From: Cannabis sativa
Taxonomy: Eukaryota; Streptophyta; Magnoliopsida; Rosales; Cannabaceae
NCBI RefSeq assembly: GCF_029168945.1
Contig: NC_083601.1
Span: 22,720,160-22,784,159 of the forward strand
Reading direction: 5' to 3'
Length of the DNA: 64,000 nucleotides
The notes beneath the pieces are model-generated. The model saw only the letters and a list, made by a program, of their open reading frames with translations. It ran no database searches and was not told where the DNA came from. The position numbers and the translations under genes are program-made. Each line of letters opens with the position of its first letter. The stretch's first letter is position 1. This document shows, in pieces, positions 13,408 to 24,427 of this stretch.

Positions 13408-13936
13408 TAGGGGTATTCATCAAACCGTTCAAACCGCTCAAACCGCCCGCACCACACCGCACCGCAAAAAAAATGCGGTTTGAAATTCTTTGCGGTGCGG
13501 TCGCGGTTTGAATTTTTCCTAAACCGCGCGGTGCAGTGTGGTTTGCGGTTTTGAATTGTTAATATGCGGTTCAAACCGCATCGCACCGCACATTATAAAA
13601 ATACAAATTTTTATATTTAGTTAGGTCCCATATGTGAATGTTCAACCCAAAGCCCATTAATTATTATATTATTGAAACTTATTTTGTCTTTCATATTTAT
13701 TTTCAAGCCTTATGGTATTTTTAACAAGTGTTCCTCAAGCTTTGTTGTATTTGTGATAGTCCAAACCGCAAAAACCACAAAAATCGCACCGCACCGCATC
13801 ATTTTTCGCAGTGCGGTTTTTGCGGTTTTTTAGTTTTGCGGTGCGGGTGCGGTTTGAGAAATTAGAAAAACCGCATGTGCGGGTTGGTTTAAAAAAATGG
13901 TCAAAAACCGCACCACCCGCACCGCGAACACCCTTA
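13408..13936 (-). mobile_element. hAT-type element H1 copy 2, inserted in LINE RT
   Basis: Reverse-complement relative of the copy at 7794-8536, 529 bp, with the centre shortened. Ends TAGGGGTATTC and GAACACCCTTA. Flanks ACCCATTT (13400-13407) and ATCCATTT (13937-13944) form an 8-bp target duplication with one mismatch. Removing the element rejoins the RT reading frame between FVKW and HKCIEVKNMG, so the insertion post-dates the LINE. Confidence 0.9.
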
Positions 13937-15643
13937 ATCCATTTTACAAAAGTATCATGGAAGCCCAAACCACCCAATACATCAAGGATGAGCCTCCTGC
14001 TCATCTTGTCGTAAGCTTTTTCCATGTCGAGTTTGATAATCATAAATCCCTTCTTTCTTCTCTTTTTGCCCATAGAATGTACAATGTCACGGGCAACAAC
14101 AGTGTTTTATGTACTTAAGTGCCCCTTTACAAACGTTGTTTGAGTTGGGGAGATGATAGTCAAAAGTAAAGGTTTGAGTCGAAGAGCTAAAATTTTTAAT
14201 ATGCACTTGTAAGAAACGTTGCACAGTATTATTGACCTATAGTCATTCACTCAACTGTGACAATATTTTTTAGGAATTAGAATCATGTTTGTATTTTTTA
14301 TGAATTGTAGTAGTTTCAAATTCCTAAAAAAGTGGGATACCATATCAAACACATTTGTTTTAGCAATGTACCAATGTTGAATGTAGAATCCTGTAGGCAT
14401 ACCGTCTGGACTAAGAGCCTTGTAATTTTTCATTGATTATAAGCATGCTTCAATCTCCTTCTCCTTTGGGACAAAATCCAGCAACAAGTTTTCTTGAGCA
14501 GTGTCAGTGAAGTGTTTGATCGATTGTCAGAGAAAGTATGGTTGAACTGTTGAATAAACAGATCAACAATAGCCTTTCGGTTACTCTCCCAATCTTCATT
14601 CTCTTTTTTTTATTACTTGTATGAAAATTATTCTTCTGCGGACCACTATTGAAGCCGTAGAAAACTTTGTACACTTGTCTCCCTCTTTAAGCCAGGAAAC
14701 TCTCGACTTTTGTCTCCAAAAGATATCCTCTCTTGCAAGGGCTTTATTCAAATTTTCTCTAGCATCATCGAGATTCCTTTGATTGCCTTGATTATTGCAC
14801 TCTAGCCTTTGAACTTTTCTCTAGCTTCTCCAACTTGTTGGCTGATTTTTTGAAAGTGGATCTTGTTCCAATTTCAGAGCTGGTCTTTTGTTTTTTTGTT
14901 TTTTTTTGTTTTTTTTTTTTTTAAGTTTTTGATAGAAATTAACCATAGGATTTCCCTGAATATGATTCTTCCATGCATTCCTTAATACCCAGAAACATCA
15001 TGAGTCCTTTCCCCACATTAATTTGTACTTGAACTGAGTCATTTTGCAGTTAACTTCTTCCTTCGTGTCAAGTAAATTTGGTCTATGATTCGATATTCCT
15101 ACGTTTAAATTCCTTACCACTGCATTTGAGAACAAAAAAAGTGCCAGTCAATTAAAGCCAGGGCTCTATCAAGATGTGCTCTTTATAACAAATATTCCCT
15201 GTTTCTAATCTATTTCTTAGAACCATGTCACTCTAGGTCAAGCACCCTAGTTCTTGCCACCATACGTTTGAGATTAAAGGAGTACCTGGCAGAATTACCA
15301 TGGTGAGTATAGTTCAGACTTTCGTAATCCAACAGAGTCATTCAAGTCCCCATGAATAGCGAAGGGGCCATACCACCAGCAAAGTAGTCTTATACGTTCT
15401 TCCAAAAACCTTCCTTTCCTACAAGAGCAGGTGGACCATAGACATTAAAAAATTCCAAACATTCCCAAGAGGATCCGATTCAATTGAACCAGTCTTCAGA
15501 TTTTTATCTTAGTTAAGAACCTTGTATTTGACATCATTTCTACTCCAGCAAACTCCAAATCCTCTAAACTTCCCAATAGGTGGCACATAGATGAACTCAA
15601 AGAAATGGAGCTTGATGCATAACATTTTGAATTTTTCCATAGC

Positions 15644-15735
15644 TAATCTCATTTCAGATAGAAGAACCATACCAGGATTTGACTACGTATAATCTCATTA
15701 CAGATAGAAGAACCATACCAGGATTTGACTACGTA
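15644..15735. repeat. 46-bp tandem duplication inside the LINE endonuclease
   Basis: Units 15644-15689 and 15690-15735 are identical apart from one base (TTTCAG versus TTACAG). Since 46 is not a multiple of three, the duplication shifts the frame of ORF2. Confidence 0.9.
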
Positions 15736-16611
15736 TAAGAATCGTCAATTGTCAAAATGTTGCGACATTTCTTAGCCCGCGACAGTTCCAAGCCAGAATT
15801 TTCATGGGATTTTGGAGACTTTTTCGAGAAATTCCTCATAGCCCCAAAGAGAAAAACCTAGTCGTCCTCTTTCTTTGCATCCTCCTTTTTGAAGCACCGT
15901 TCCTTCGATACCAAACCATCATTCTCAATAAGCTATTTTATCATACATATGGGTGTTTCTTTGGTACTATTGTCAATAACCACAAAGTGGTTTTGTAAGT
16001 CAGTTGCTAATTCAACTACACCAGCATTCCATAGATTTCGGTAATGCTTTGAGGCCCTTCTGGTCTGTTCAAAGCTCCTTTTTTCTTAAGACACCGAAGG
16101 CTTAACCCTAGCTCAGTCAGTGACTTTTTTGGTCTTTCCTCTCTTCTTGGACGATTGGACCAAAGACCAAGAAGGTTTATTTACTTTCCTAGGGCGCTCC
16201 TTTTTACAGTTGGAAATTCGATCATCACAAGATCTTGGAGAGAAACTAGGGTTTCGTGTAGCACCAGTTCCCTTTCTCAGAGTTGCAGGTCTTCGATGCT
16301 CGACAAGAGACAGAGGTGTATTCATCGTTGAGGGAGCGTGGAATGGAGAACCGATCTTCTCAGGTAGCATGAAGAATCCATCAGTAGCTTTTTGTTTTCT
16401 TGGACCATTTTTAGCTTCGTAGCACCTAAAATCTTCGATGTCCAAGATAGGGTTGAACAAGGTTTGTTCACAAAGAAATTTTTCAATGGTTTTTGCCCCA
16501 GTCATTTGTTTAAAGGCCAAGGCCCAACAACTTCTTGATGGCCACTCGAGTGGCTGAGATTGGGATCTAAGAAGTGAATGGGTAGCCCACTTCCACGTAT
16601 TGTTGAGAATC

Positions 16612-16972
16612 TGTAACGTCCTCGCTTCAAGCCTCCATTGGGTCCTTACACCCACAAAATAATGGCTCTTATACACGAGTATGTCACTCTGGTTGCTTCC
16701 TGGATTGATGACTGTCCCTACAGACAAACATGAGTGTTTTTAGCGTGCTTTGTCCTCACTCACACGCTTCCTGGAAAAACTTCCCAGGAGGTCACCCATC
16801 CTGAAATTGCTCCAGGTCAAGCACACTTAACTATGGAGTTCTTTCGAGATGGGCTACCGAAAAACAAGATGCACCTTGTTGATATAGGTAGTACCAATAA
16901 ATCCATTTAAGCCCTCTTCAATAGTGTAGTCCTATACCTACACAGTCTTAGAATCATCGCACTTGACCAACT
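16612..16972 (-). mobile_element. Cassandra TRIM LTR (minus orientation) with 5S-rRNA-like segment
   Basis: On the minus strand the segment contains a block (16855-16779) that closely follows the plant 5S rRNA from the AACTCC-CAG-TTAAGCGTGCTT region through GGATGGGTGACCTCCTGGGAAG. It is followed by the Cassandra downstream sequence and ends ...GACGTTACA at 16612. 5S-derived sequence in the LTR is the defining property of Cassandra TRIMs. Only part of the LTR is present. It truncates the LINE ORF1. Confidence 0.85.
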
Positions 16973-17256
16973 GTAACGCCCCGTTACTTTGCCTTACTTT
17001 ACAAAAATACTATTTTAAATGCATAATTTGGAAAAGATAAAAAAAAAAATATGTGTATCACATATAAGACTATTAATGTCAATACCAAGAAAATTAAAAC
17101 TAACACTTACATAATAGTGAGAGGGATCTTTTTTAGTCTTCTGTATGTATACCGTGAGTATCCTTCGGGCTAACGGACGATCGGCTCTGATACCAACTGT
17201 AACGCCCCGTTATTTTGCCTTACTTTACAAAAATACTATTTTAAGTGCATAATTCC
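16972..17256 (-). mobile_element. Short LTR-element relic with Met-tRNA primer site between the Cassandra arms
   Basis: Two direct copies of about 58 bp, starting TGTAACGCCCCGTTA at 16972 and 17198, flank a 165-bp stretch. Immediately left of the second copy is GGCTCTGATACCA (17184-17196), the reverse complement of the usual initiator-Met tRNA primer binding site. Read on the minus strand, this gives an LTR end, a primer site, a short internal region and a second LTR end. No coding sequence. Confidence 0.6.
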
Positions 17257-17646
17257 GTGATCCGTAAGGGGAAACACCGGGTAAGCTGTGCAATCCCGCA
17301 TCGCTTGGAGAAGGTCAAGTGGGATGATTCTAAGACTGTGTAGGTATGGGACTGCACTATTGAAGAGGGCTTAAATGGATTGATTGGTACTACCTATATC
17401 AACAAGGTGCATCTTGTTTTTCGGTAGCCCATCACGAAAGAACTCCACAGTTAAGCGTGCTTGACCTGAGGCAATTTCAAGATGGGTGACCTCCTGGGAA
17501 GCTTTCCCAGGAAGCGTGCGAGTGAGGACAAAGCATGCTGAAAATACTCGTGTTGGTCTGTAGGTTCAGTCATCAGTCCATGAAGCAGCCAGAGTGGCGT
17601 ACTCGTGTATAAGAGTCATTATTTCGTGGCGCACTCGTGTATAAGA
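17257..17646 (+). mobile_element. Cassandra TRIM LTR (plus orientation) with 5S-rRNA-like segment
   Basis: Plus-strand counterpart of the LTR at 16612-16972. The shared block begins near 17308 (GGTCAAGTG-GATGATTC) and includes the 5S-like part at 17427-17503 with TTAAGCGTGCTT and GATGGGTGACCTCCTGGGAAG. The tail has a local duplication of the CACTCGTGTATAAGAGT motif. This is a relic LTR rather than a 5S gene: the 5' part of 5S rRNA is absent. Confidence 0.85.
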
Positions 17647-18045
17647 GTGCGTTTAGTAACATTTTTTTAATTAATTTCTTAATCTTTTAATTAAAAAAGT
17701 AATTTTTTTTTAATTAAACTGTTTTCACTGTTTAATTTTTTTAATTGAGAATCAAAATTTTAAAAATAATAAAAAAGTTAATTTTAATTTTTTTAAACAA
17801 TTTTCTTTTTCTTAATCAATATTTTGGACCCCAACCTCAACCTAGACATTGGCACCCAGCCTTGGCCCAAACCCGACTTAAATAAAATTAACAAATGAAA
17901 ATAAAAATAAAATTTATAGAATATACTTTTGTTTTCTATAAATTGAAAAATAAATGTGATTACATTTTTATTTTTCAAAAATACAAATTTTACTTTCATT
18001 TTTCAGATTAAAAATTTAAAAATAAAATATTACTAAACGCTGCTC
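17647..18045. mobile_element. MITE family M3, copy 1
   Basis: Inverted ends GTGCGTTTAGTAACATT and AATATTACTAAACGCTGC (rc matching). A central G/C-richer stretch (about 17827-17880) corresponds inversely to the centre of the element at 27460-27952. No coding capacity. Exact target duplication not resolved. Confidence 0.65.
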
Positions 18046-18470
18046 TTTTTTTTTTTTTTGATTAAAAATACAATTTTATTTACTCAATTATTCATTCAAA
18101 AGAACATCACCTAAACTACTCAGAATTGTAGAATCTGAATAAGTACAACCAATATTTAACCACAAAGTTCTAACCAAAATAGTGAGTAACACGATAGATC
18201 GCTTCACAAAAATCTAAAAGAGACCTTATTAAAACTAGAAAAATTTTGTCTACACTCTGAAATGTAGGACCCAAAAACAGAAATCATATCTAACGAACTT
18301 TAGATATAGCTTGGATCGTGACCAAACTGTCTAACTCCACCACCACATCATACTACCTTATTTCTTTCAACCAACTTAACATCTCCTTAACCTCGATAAC
18401 TTCAGCAAGAACATGATCAGCCACCTAATCAAAAGAATTTCATGCCATCCAACTGTATTGCTAAAAATAG
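18046..18470 (-). mobile_element. 5'-truncated LINE tail (RNase H end plus poly-A)
   Basis: The plus strand begins with a T run at 18046. Read on the minus strand, the segment ends with a poly(A) tail preceded by AATAAA. Upstream it encodes a broken RNase H-like stretch including AEVIEVKEMLSWLKEI and DVVVELDSLVTIQAISK. This is the usual result of incomplete LINE reverse transcription. Several stops. Confidence 0.7.
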
Positions 18471-20220
18471 CTACATAAATATACATTACTTTTATTTTTA
18501 AAATCTAGAATATTTTTTTTAAAAAATATAAATCTAGTATATATATAATCTTTAGTCATAAGTAATATCCTACTGCGTGCCTGAGCGATAGATCTAATAA
18601 TATGCTTTGGTATTTTATATAACCAGACCCACACTTTTCCTTTTTTTAATTTTTTCTCCTCTATTAATTAATAAATTTAAGTTCTAGAAATAATTATATG
18701 ATTAGATAAATTGTCTTACGTACGTAGTTATAGAAGATACTTGATAACTAATTAAGTATGCACTATATAATAATACTTAATATTTTTAATCAATGTCATT
18801 CAAAGAATTGATTTAATTATCATTAATAAAGAAAGAAGAAAAAATAATTGACTCACTTAGCACTTAGCTAATATATATATTTTTTATATATATATCCCCC
18901 AGCAACCGACAATATTGTAAACTTTTTTCAATAAAATTAAACAACGAGGATATGTGAAAAAAAATTACTACCAGCAAAAAAAAAAAATAACACTGAAATT
19001 AATATATATTTTTTCGATCAGAGAATTATTAGTGAAATATTTTTAACCACTAATGTTTATATATATACAAGTATATACTAAAATAATTAATTACACACGT
19101 ACTTAATAGTGACATGCATTTTGATGATCAAATTAATGATCCCACACACACATATTATATACATTGTTGCACAGTGAATACTGAATATTCGTTTAGTAAA
19201 TAAAACAAACACATATTATACAAATTAGCAAAAGCCGAAAATAAGAAAAAGTAAATATATATAAGAAATACATTAAATATTTTTGTTTGAATGTTTATTG
19301 AGGAAAGTATTACTACCTGGCTGATCATATATCATATATTATGACTATGATGTGAGCAACACAAGTGTAATAATAACATAACAAGAATTGCAAAATGTTC
19401 ATACTACTTTAATTTCCACTAGCTAAAAAGATATTACATACTCTTCAAATTAAATCCGAGTTGTTATCACCAATATTGGAGGGTATCAAATATCAACGTC
19501 AAAGACTGAGATAGGTCTAAAACTCCAAATATTATGACACCAAAAAAGCCAAAGAAAACAAAATCATAATTAATATATAGAAAGGAAGAACAAGTAGATA
19601 AAAAAGTTAGTCTATGGATCTAAAAAGCATCGGACATGATCGATCTAGCTTTTAGGATAGTATACTCCAAATCATATAATATTATATACATATATATGCC
19701 CTAACCAAAAGAAGCTATATATGTATTATTAAAAAAAGAACATCGTGAGGATCATGTATATATATGTTTCAAAAAGAAAAAATATTGAATAGTATTAATC
19801 CGATTTATAGTATGCAAATATAATTTTTTATCAACGTGATCATGATCAATTATGTCATTAATTACAAAATATTTATATATATATGTCGATGGATTGATAC
19901 ACTTTTCTATATGACTACTAAAAATGATCATCATTTTAAGAACTTTGCTACAATCAATAATAATAGAGGCCATGAATTAGTATAATAACTTTTACAAATT
20001 CAAAGAAACACGGAACTAGCTAACTACAAAAACTTCTTACAAGCTAGCTAGCTAGTATACATACTTTCTGTGTAACTTTCCCGTTTCAAATTTTTATTCG
20101 ACATCTTTTCATGAATTTATAACTCTTATACACACGTGCGTACTTATTTTAAATCGAATCATTTGAAAAATGGCGGGCTTAATTTTAAAAGTATTAGCAT
20201 AAACAACAGGTGATCCTATA
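18471..20220. other. AT-rich intergenic DNA
   Basis: No gene recognised. A 73-codon minus-strand frame at 19973-19752 has no domain and is probably chance. Simple AT repeats are frequent. Confidence 0.4.
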
Positions 20221-20283
20221 CTAGATTGAGTCCATGTCATAGTTGATAGCACGCTCAAGCTTCTGACTGGTAGATTCTGGCTA

Positions 20284-20480
20284 TTAGCTAACTTGGTCTT
20301 CTACTACACCCCCATTATTACCATTATTTGTCATTGCTTCTTCTACTTCAACCCCTCTTTCACTAGCAGCCTCTCTTTCCAACCTCTTGTTTTTTCTATT
20401 CAATCTATAAGTCTTCTCAATTTTAGGATCAACAGACACTCTTTCTTGCAGTAGGTCCTTGATGTCGCATATACTACCTA
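20284..20480 (-). pseudogene. Gypsy (Athila-like) Gag fragment
   Basis: The minus-strand frame contains DIKDLLQERVSVDPKIEKTY followed by a basic stretch and an acidic tail, then a stop at 20284. The arrangement 'primer site, then a short charged Gag start' matches Athila/Tat-type Gypsy elements. Only this N-terminal piece is present. Confidence 0.5.
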
Positions 20481-20574
20481 AACGTGAGATGAGAAAAATT
20501 TGATAGAATTAGTAAAATTGGGAAAAAAAAACCAAATTAAAATAAAATAAAATTATTTTAATATTAACTAAAAT

Positions 20575-22010
20575 AGTTCCCGGCAACGGTACCAAAAATT
20601 TAGTGTGATAAATCCAACAGTACGCAAATGTATGTATCGTTTTAACAAGTAATACTTAACAGGTAGCTGAGATTGTTCCCACGAGGACTGTAACTAAGTA
20701 TCAATAAATTGAATTCTTGTTTCTACAATCAAATAAATGGATTTTAAAACTAAATAATCTAAGCAAAAATTAAATAACAAAACAATAAACAAGATTTTAT
20801 CAAGAATGAAATATAGGGAAATTAACTTCAGTTGCAAATCAATTTTCTTCTTCTATCTAATATGATAGTGAATTATTATTTCACAAAAATTCTTTTTAGA
20901 CATTAGGGGTACTAAATTGTAAGGATAATTACTGCATCTGAGACAATTACACAAGCAATCTGTATTAAGCAATAACCCAAAAAATACAAAGTCATACTAA
21001 TGTTTTCATTTTGTTTCGAAACCTATAATATTCTCAATACTCATTTTTTAAATTTTGTATTGAGATGCATAAAATGTTCAGTCAAACACACGTAATATGC
21101 ACAAATATGAATAAATCATACATAAATAGAAGAAATAAATAAAAATAGCATTCCATAAAAAGTTTCAAACAATCTCCATTAAAATCCCTAAATTGAAGTT
21201 TAGCTAAAAATCTTCATTAACATTCATAATCAAATCTATAGAAAACATAATAAAACTAAAAAATAATAAAAAGAGAAGAGAAGAAGTAGATTTGGGGTTG
21301 TCACAATTACTCCAAAGCTTCATCTCAAATCTTCTTTTCATGTTTTTCTAAGTTCTAAGAAGTCTTCCCTTTCCAAAAATGAAGCCCTAAGTCTATTTTG
21401 TTGAAATTCCAAAATGCCCTTAAAAAGCTAAAAATTATGCAATTCACTGTGCAGACAGCGCCGCTGCACCAATATCCCATGCCACAACACCTGAAACCAA
21501 TGAAAAACTCAATCTCATCTATATTGGGGTACCGCGGCGCTAATTCCAATAGTGTACAATTATTTTTATCTTAAAATTTTACTTCAATGACTGATAGTAT
21601 TTTAGCTATAACTCTCTTAATATTGCTCGAAATTGAACGATTCAAGATGTTTTGAAAAGCTGAAAGAGAAATATAGAATTTCACAATATTTTCCTGAAAT
21701 TAAATGCATCATAGTCAAAAATTAGCTTGATGTTTTAGACTTAATTTTTGATCACAAACGAAGCGTGTTGAGCATCCAAAACTTAAAACTTTTCACCCAT
21801 TATATCTTAGAATGAAAATTCCATGATAAATTGATCATATTTATTTTTTTGATCATTTTTTTTTTTTTTGATTTTAAATTCATATTATGAATTTTACCAT
21901 TTAAACTTGAAACAAGAAAAATAAGCATAATTATGTTCCAAAAATATGAATTCACAAGGAAAACAAAAATTAAAACACTAAAAAAGTAGGCTAAAACTTA
22001 GTAAACCGTA
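20575..22010 (-). mobile_element. Probable Gypsy 5' LTR and primer-site region
   Basis: At 20575-20597 the minus strand reads TTTTTGGTACCGTTGCCGGG, a variant of the TGGCGCCGTTGCCGGGGA segment found just inside many plant Gypsy LTRs. The minus-strand upstream sequence (to about 22.0 kb) contains LTR-like features: a GC-rich GCGGCGCTGTCTGCAC-type block near 21440-21545 and leader-like sequence. I cannot fix the outer LTR boundary. Confidence 0.5.
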
Positions 22011-22299
22011 CTTAGTAATTCCATATTAAAGATTATATACTTTTATACATTACTGACTTATTTTATTTATATAGTATGAATCTTAATAATTCTTTTGTAC
22101 TTCCTTACAAGATCATACATTCTCTATATGAATATGGAAAATTTTAGATATTTATTAATTATATTTCTATAATTAACATGTTCATTTATCTTCTACTTGT
22201 ATTATTTCATATATTCTTCAATATATTATCCCTTAAATATTTTCTTTTAGGACATAAATCCTAACAATTACATAGCATGAATTAATGCTACCAATATTA

Positions 22300-22830
22300 G
22301 TACGAATAAAGTACTTGCATTAGGTTGGCATTATGGTTAATAGGTATGAACTTATATCTCAGTGGACACATTAATTGGATGTGGTTAATAGACTTATAGT
22401 AATTGAGTGAATGGACGCTCAGTTACAAGTCAGTTATGTATGTGTATATTATGTATGTTTTTTTGCTGAGTCTGTCGACTCACAGTTGCTTTGTTATGTC
22501 TAATAAAGAAAGAATTAACGTTGAACATCAATGAGTTGGGAGCTCAGTAAAGATTGTACAAATCTGGCCGCCTAGACCTGAAGGGTTGAGATATGTGGGA
22601 GATCAGCTGGCACAGCTTTTGTTGTGTCATTAGACTCTGCGGGGATTATTATATTATAAAAATATTTTGTTATTAGATAACAAGATCTCATTTTGTAAAT
22701 GTTTAAATGAAGTTTGTTTAGTAAGTTTTAATTATTATAAATTTTATTTAAAATTATACTTTTATTTCAAAATTCTTTGATTAGCAAATGTTAGTACAGT
22801 AATTAGAAATCACATAACGTGCCTTAGATA
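22300..22830 (+). mobile_element. Gypsy 3'-region relic (tentative)
   Basis: Blocks such as GCTGAGTCTGTCGACTCACAG (near 22475) and GGTTGAGATATGTGGGAGATCAGCTGG (near 22585, quoted here in parts) recall the non-coding 3' ends of Tekay-like Gypsy elements. No coding domain remains. Confidence 0.3.
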
Positions 22831-22834
22831 TTAG

Positions 22835-23421
22835 GACATTGCACATCTTCTTTTCGACAATCCATCACTTAAGAACTCCAAGGGCTTAACCTAGAGCAAT
22901 CTTAGGATGAGTGATCTCTTGGAAAGTTTTCTCGAGAAGTGTGTGAGTGAGGACAAAGCATGCTAAAAAGACTCGTGTTGCTTTACAGGGCCAATCGTCA
23001 TTCTTGTAAATAGCCAAAGTGACGTATCTGTATATATTGTGTAGGTATGTGACTACATAGGTGAAGTGGGGGTATTACCAATGGTATCAAAGAGCATTGG
23101 CCCAGCCGGAAGTGTGGTCGAGGAGGATGTCGAACCTAGAATCCCACATCGCCTAGGAAAGGTAAAGTGTGATGATTCTAAGGCTATATAAGTATGGAAC
23201 TACTCAATTGAGTGGGCTTAAATTAATGGATTGATCAGTACTGCTTATATCGACAAGATGCATTTTCTTTTTGGTAGCACATCACTTAAAAATTCCAAAT
23301 TGTGTGATTGACCTAGAACAATCTTAGGATAAATGACTTACTTAAAAATTTTCTCTTAAAGTGACATACTCGTTTATACTATATAAACATAAGACTACAC
23401 AGGTAAAATAGGAGCGTTACA
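22835..23421 (+). mobile_element. Cassandra TRIM element (two LTRs and internal domain)
   Basis: A 5' LTR part (about 22835-23078) and a 3' LTR (about 23128-23421, ending GCGTTACA) flank an internal domain. The domain begins with the primer site TGGTATCAAAGAGCATTGG (23082-23100) and continues GCCCAGCCGGAAGTGTGGTC, the typical Cassandra internal sequence. Both LTRs carry a 5S rRNA-like block (22861-22930 and 23276-23345), the second more degraded. It encodes no protein, as expected for a TRIM. Confidence 0.85.
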
Positions 23422-23979
23422 CTTTCTAATCTATAATTATTAGTTGATGCATATAATAATATTTGTTAAAAGCAACATATTTGCTTAGGATTTTTTTTTT
23501 TTTTTTACTTATTTATCTATTTTAATTATTTATAATTTAAATATATAAAATAAAATTACATATAATGATAGAAAATATATTATTTCTTAATTAAAAATAA
23601 TAAAAATAATTTACTGACATTTTTTATTTATTCATTAAATATGTAATATCACAAAAATAAATGTTAATTTAGGATTTTAAAAATAAAAAAATAATATAAA
23701 TTAATAAATCTACATACATGTTACATAAATAATATAGATTACTCTCATTTAGTTAAAATAACATGTTAATTATTCTTTAATATATTACTCATCAAATAGT
23801 TGTTTATAAAATAAAATTATATTTGGTATATGGACTAAAATTTGATCAAATTCAATCTTCACTTAATTTCATATATATTTAATAGCAATTTTGTTATATT
23901 AATAAAATTTGAGTTTATTCATTAAATGTGTACGATTTCAAATTAAAATGTACCAAAATAAGTTATATTTCGTTAAAAG

Positions 23980-24374
23980 CTAATTAGGATTTTTTTCTCC
24001 CGAACTTTGACATCTACCAAATCATGTTTCCTGAATTTTTTTGGCTGTTAAAAATTCCCCCTGAATTATTGAGATTGTTAGATTTAAGGACTTTTGTCTA
24101 ATTTCATTCAATTTTACTATTTCAGTGATTGTTTATGTACTAAACCATGCTCCTCAGACTTTGATATCTACCAAATCATGCCCCTCAACTTTGATATGTA
24201 CTAAATCATGCCCCCTGAACTTTCATCCATGTTAGAATTCTTTAACTAAAATTAGATAAAAGTCCTTAAATCTAACAATCTCAATAGTTCAGGGGGAATT
24301 TTTAACGGCTAAAAAAATTCACGGGGCATGATTTGGTACATGTCAAAGTTTGGGGGAAAAAAAATCCTAATTAG
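23980..24374. mobile_element. Long-TIR MITE (foldback) next to the CACTA element
   Basis: Ends CTAATTAGG and CCTAATTAG are perfect inverse repeats. The inverse match continues for more than 100 bp (CTTTGACAT-TACCAAATCATG and AATTCCCCCTGAA blocks occur in both arms). The whole sequence could fold into a hairpin. It is flanked by 17-bp direct repeats AAAATAAGTTATATTTC at 23955-23971 and 24412-24428, which are too far out to be a simple target duplication. Confidence 0.75.
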
Positions 24375-24427
24375 CCTAAAACATATATATAGTAGTAATT
24401 TGAATAAGGGTAAAATAAGTTATATTT

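Larger units (their letters stand above)
12365..16611 (-). mobile_element. LINE (non-LTR retrotransposon) relic, ORF1 tail plus endonuclease-RT ORF2
   Basis: Minus strand. The basic C-terminal tail of an ORF1-like protein ends at 16113. ORF2 starts at 15805 with MKILAWNCRGLRN, the standard beginning of plant LINE apurinic endonucleases. Reverse-transcriptase blocks follow in order: SPDGMPTGFY and NMILIPK (14433-14251), IIKLDMEKAYDKM (from 14073), GFRQGDPLSPTLYIVVADIL and HLMFADNIILF (13374-13123), VNYHKSTIYFSKRFG and YLGLPLF (13092-12874). A downstream block (12637-12386) resembles the connection region. It is dead: there are frameshifts and stops, the catalytic FADD is FADN, and a 46-bp tandem duplication disrupts the endonuclease. 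A hAT element interrupts the RT. The 3' part (zinc knuckle, RNase H, poly-A) is missing. Confidence 0.88.

Noticed and set aside
16113..16727. A single 204-codon gene on the minus strand
   Set aside because: It is a chimera: the first third is Cassandra LTR, the remainder a LINE ORF1 tail.
16779..16855. Functional 5S rRNA gene
   Set aside because: Only the middle and 3' half of 5S is recognisable, and the context is a Cassandra LTR, so it is retrotransposon sequence.
19752..19973. Small protein of 73 codons
   Set aside because: Low-complexity AT-rich translation, no similarity or context.
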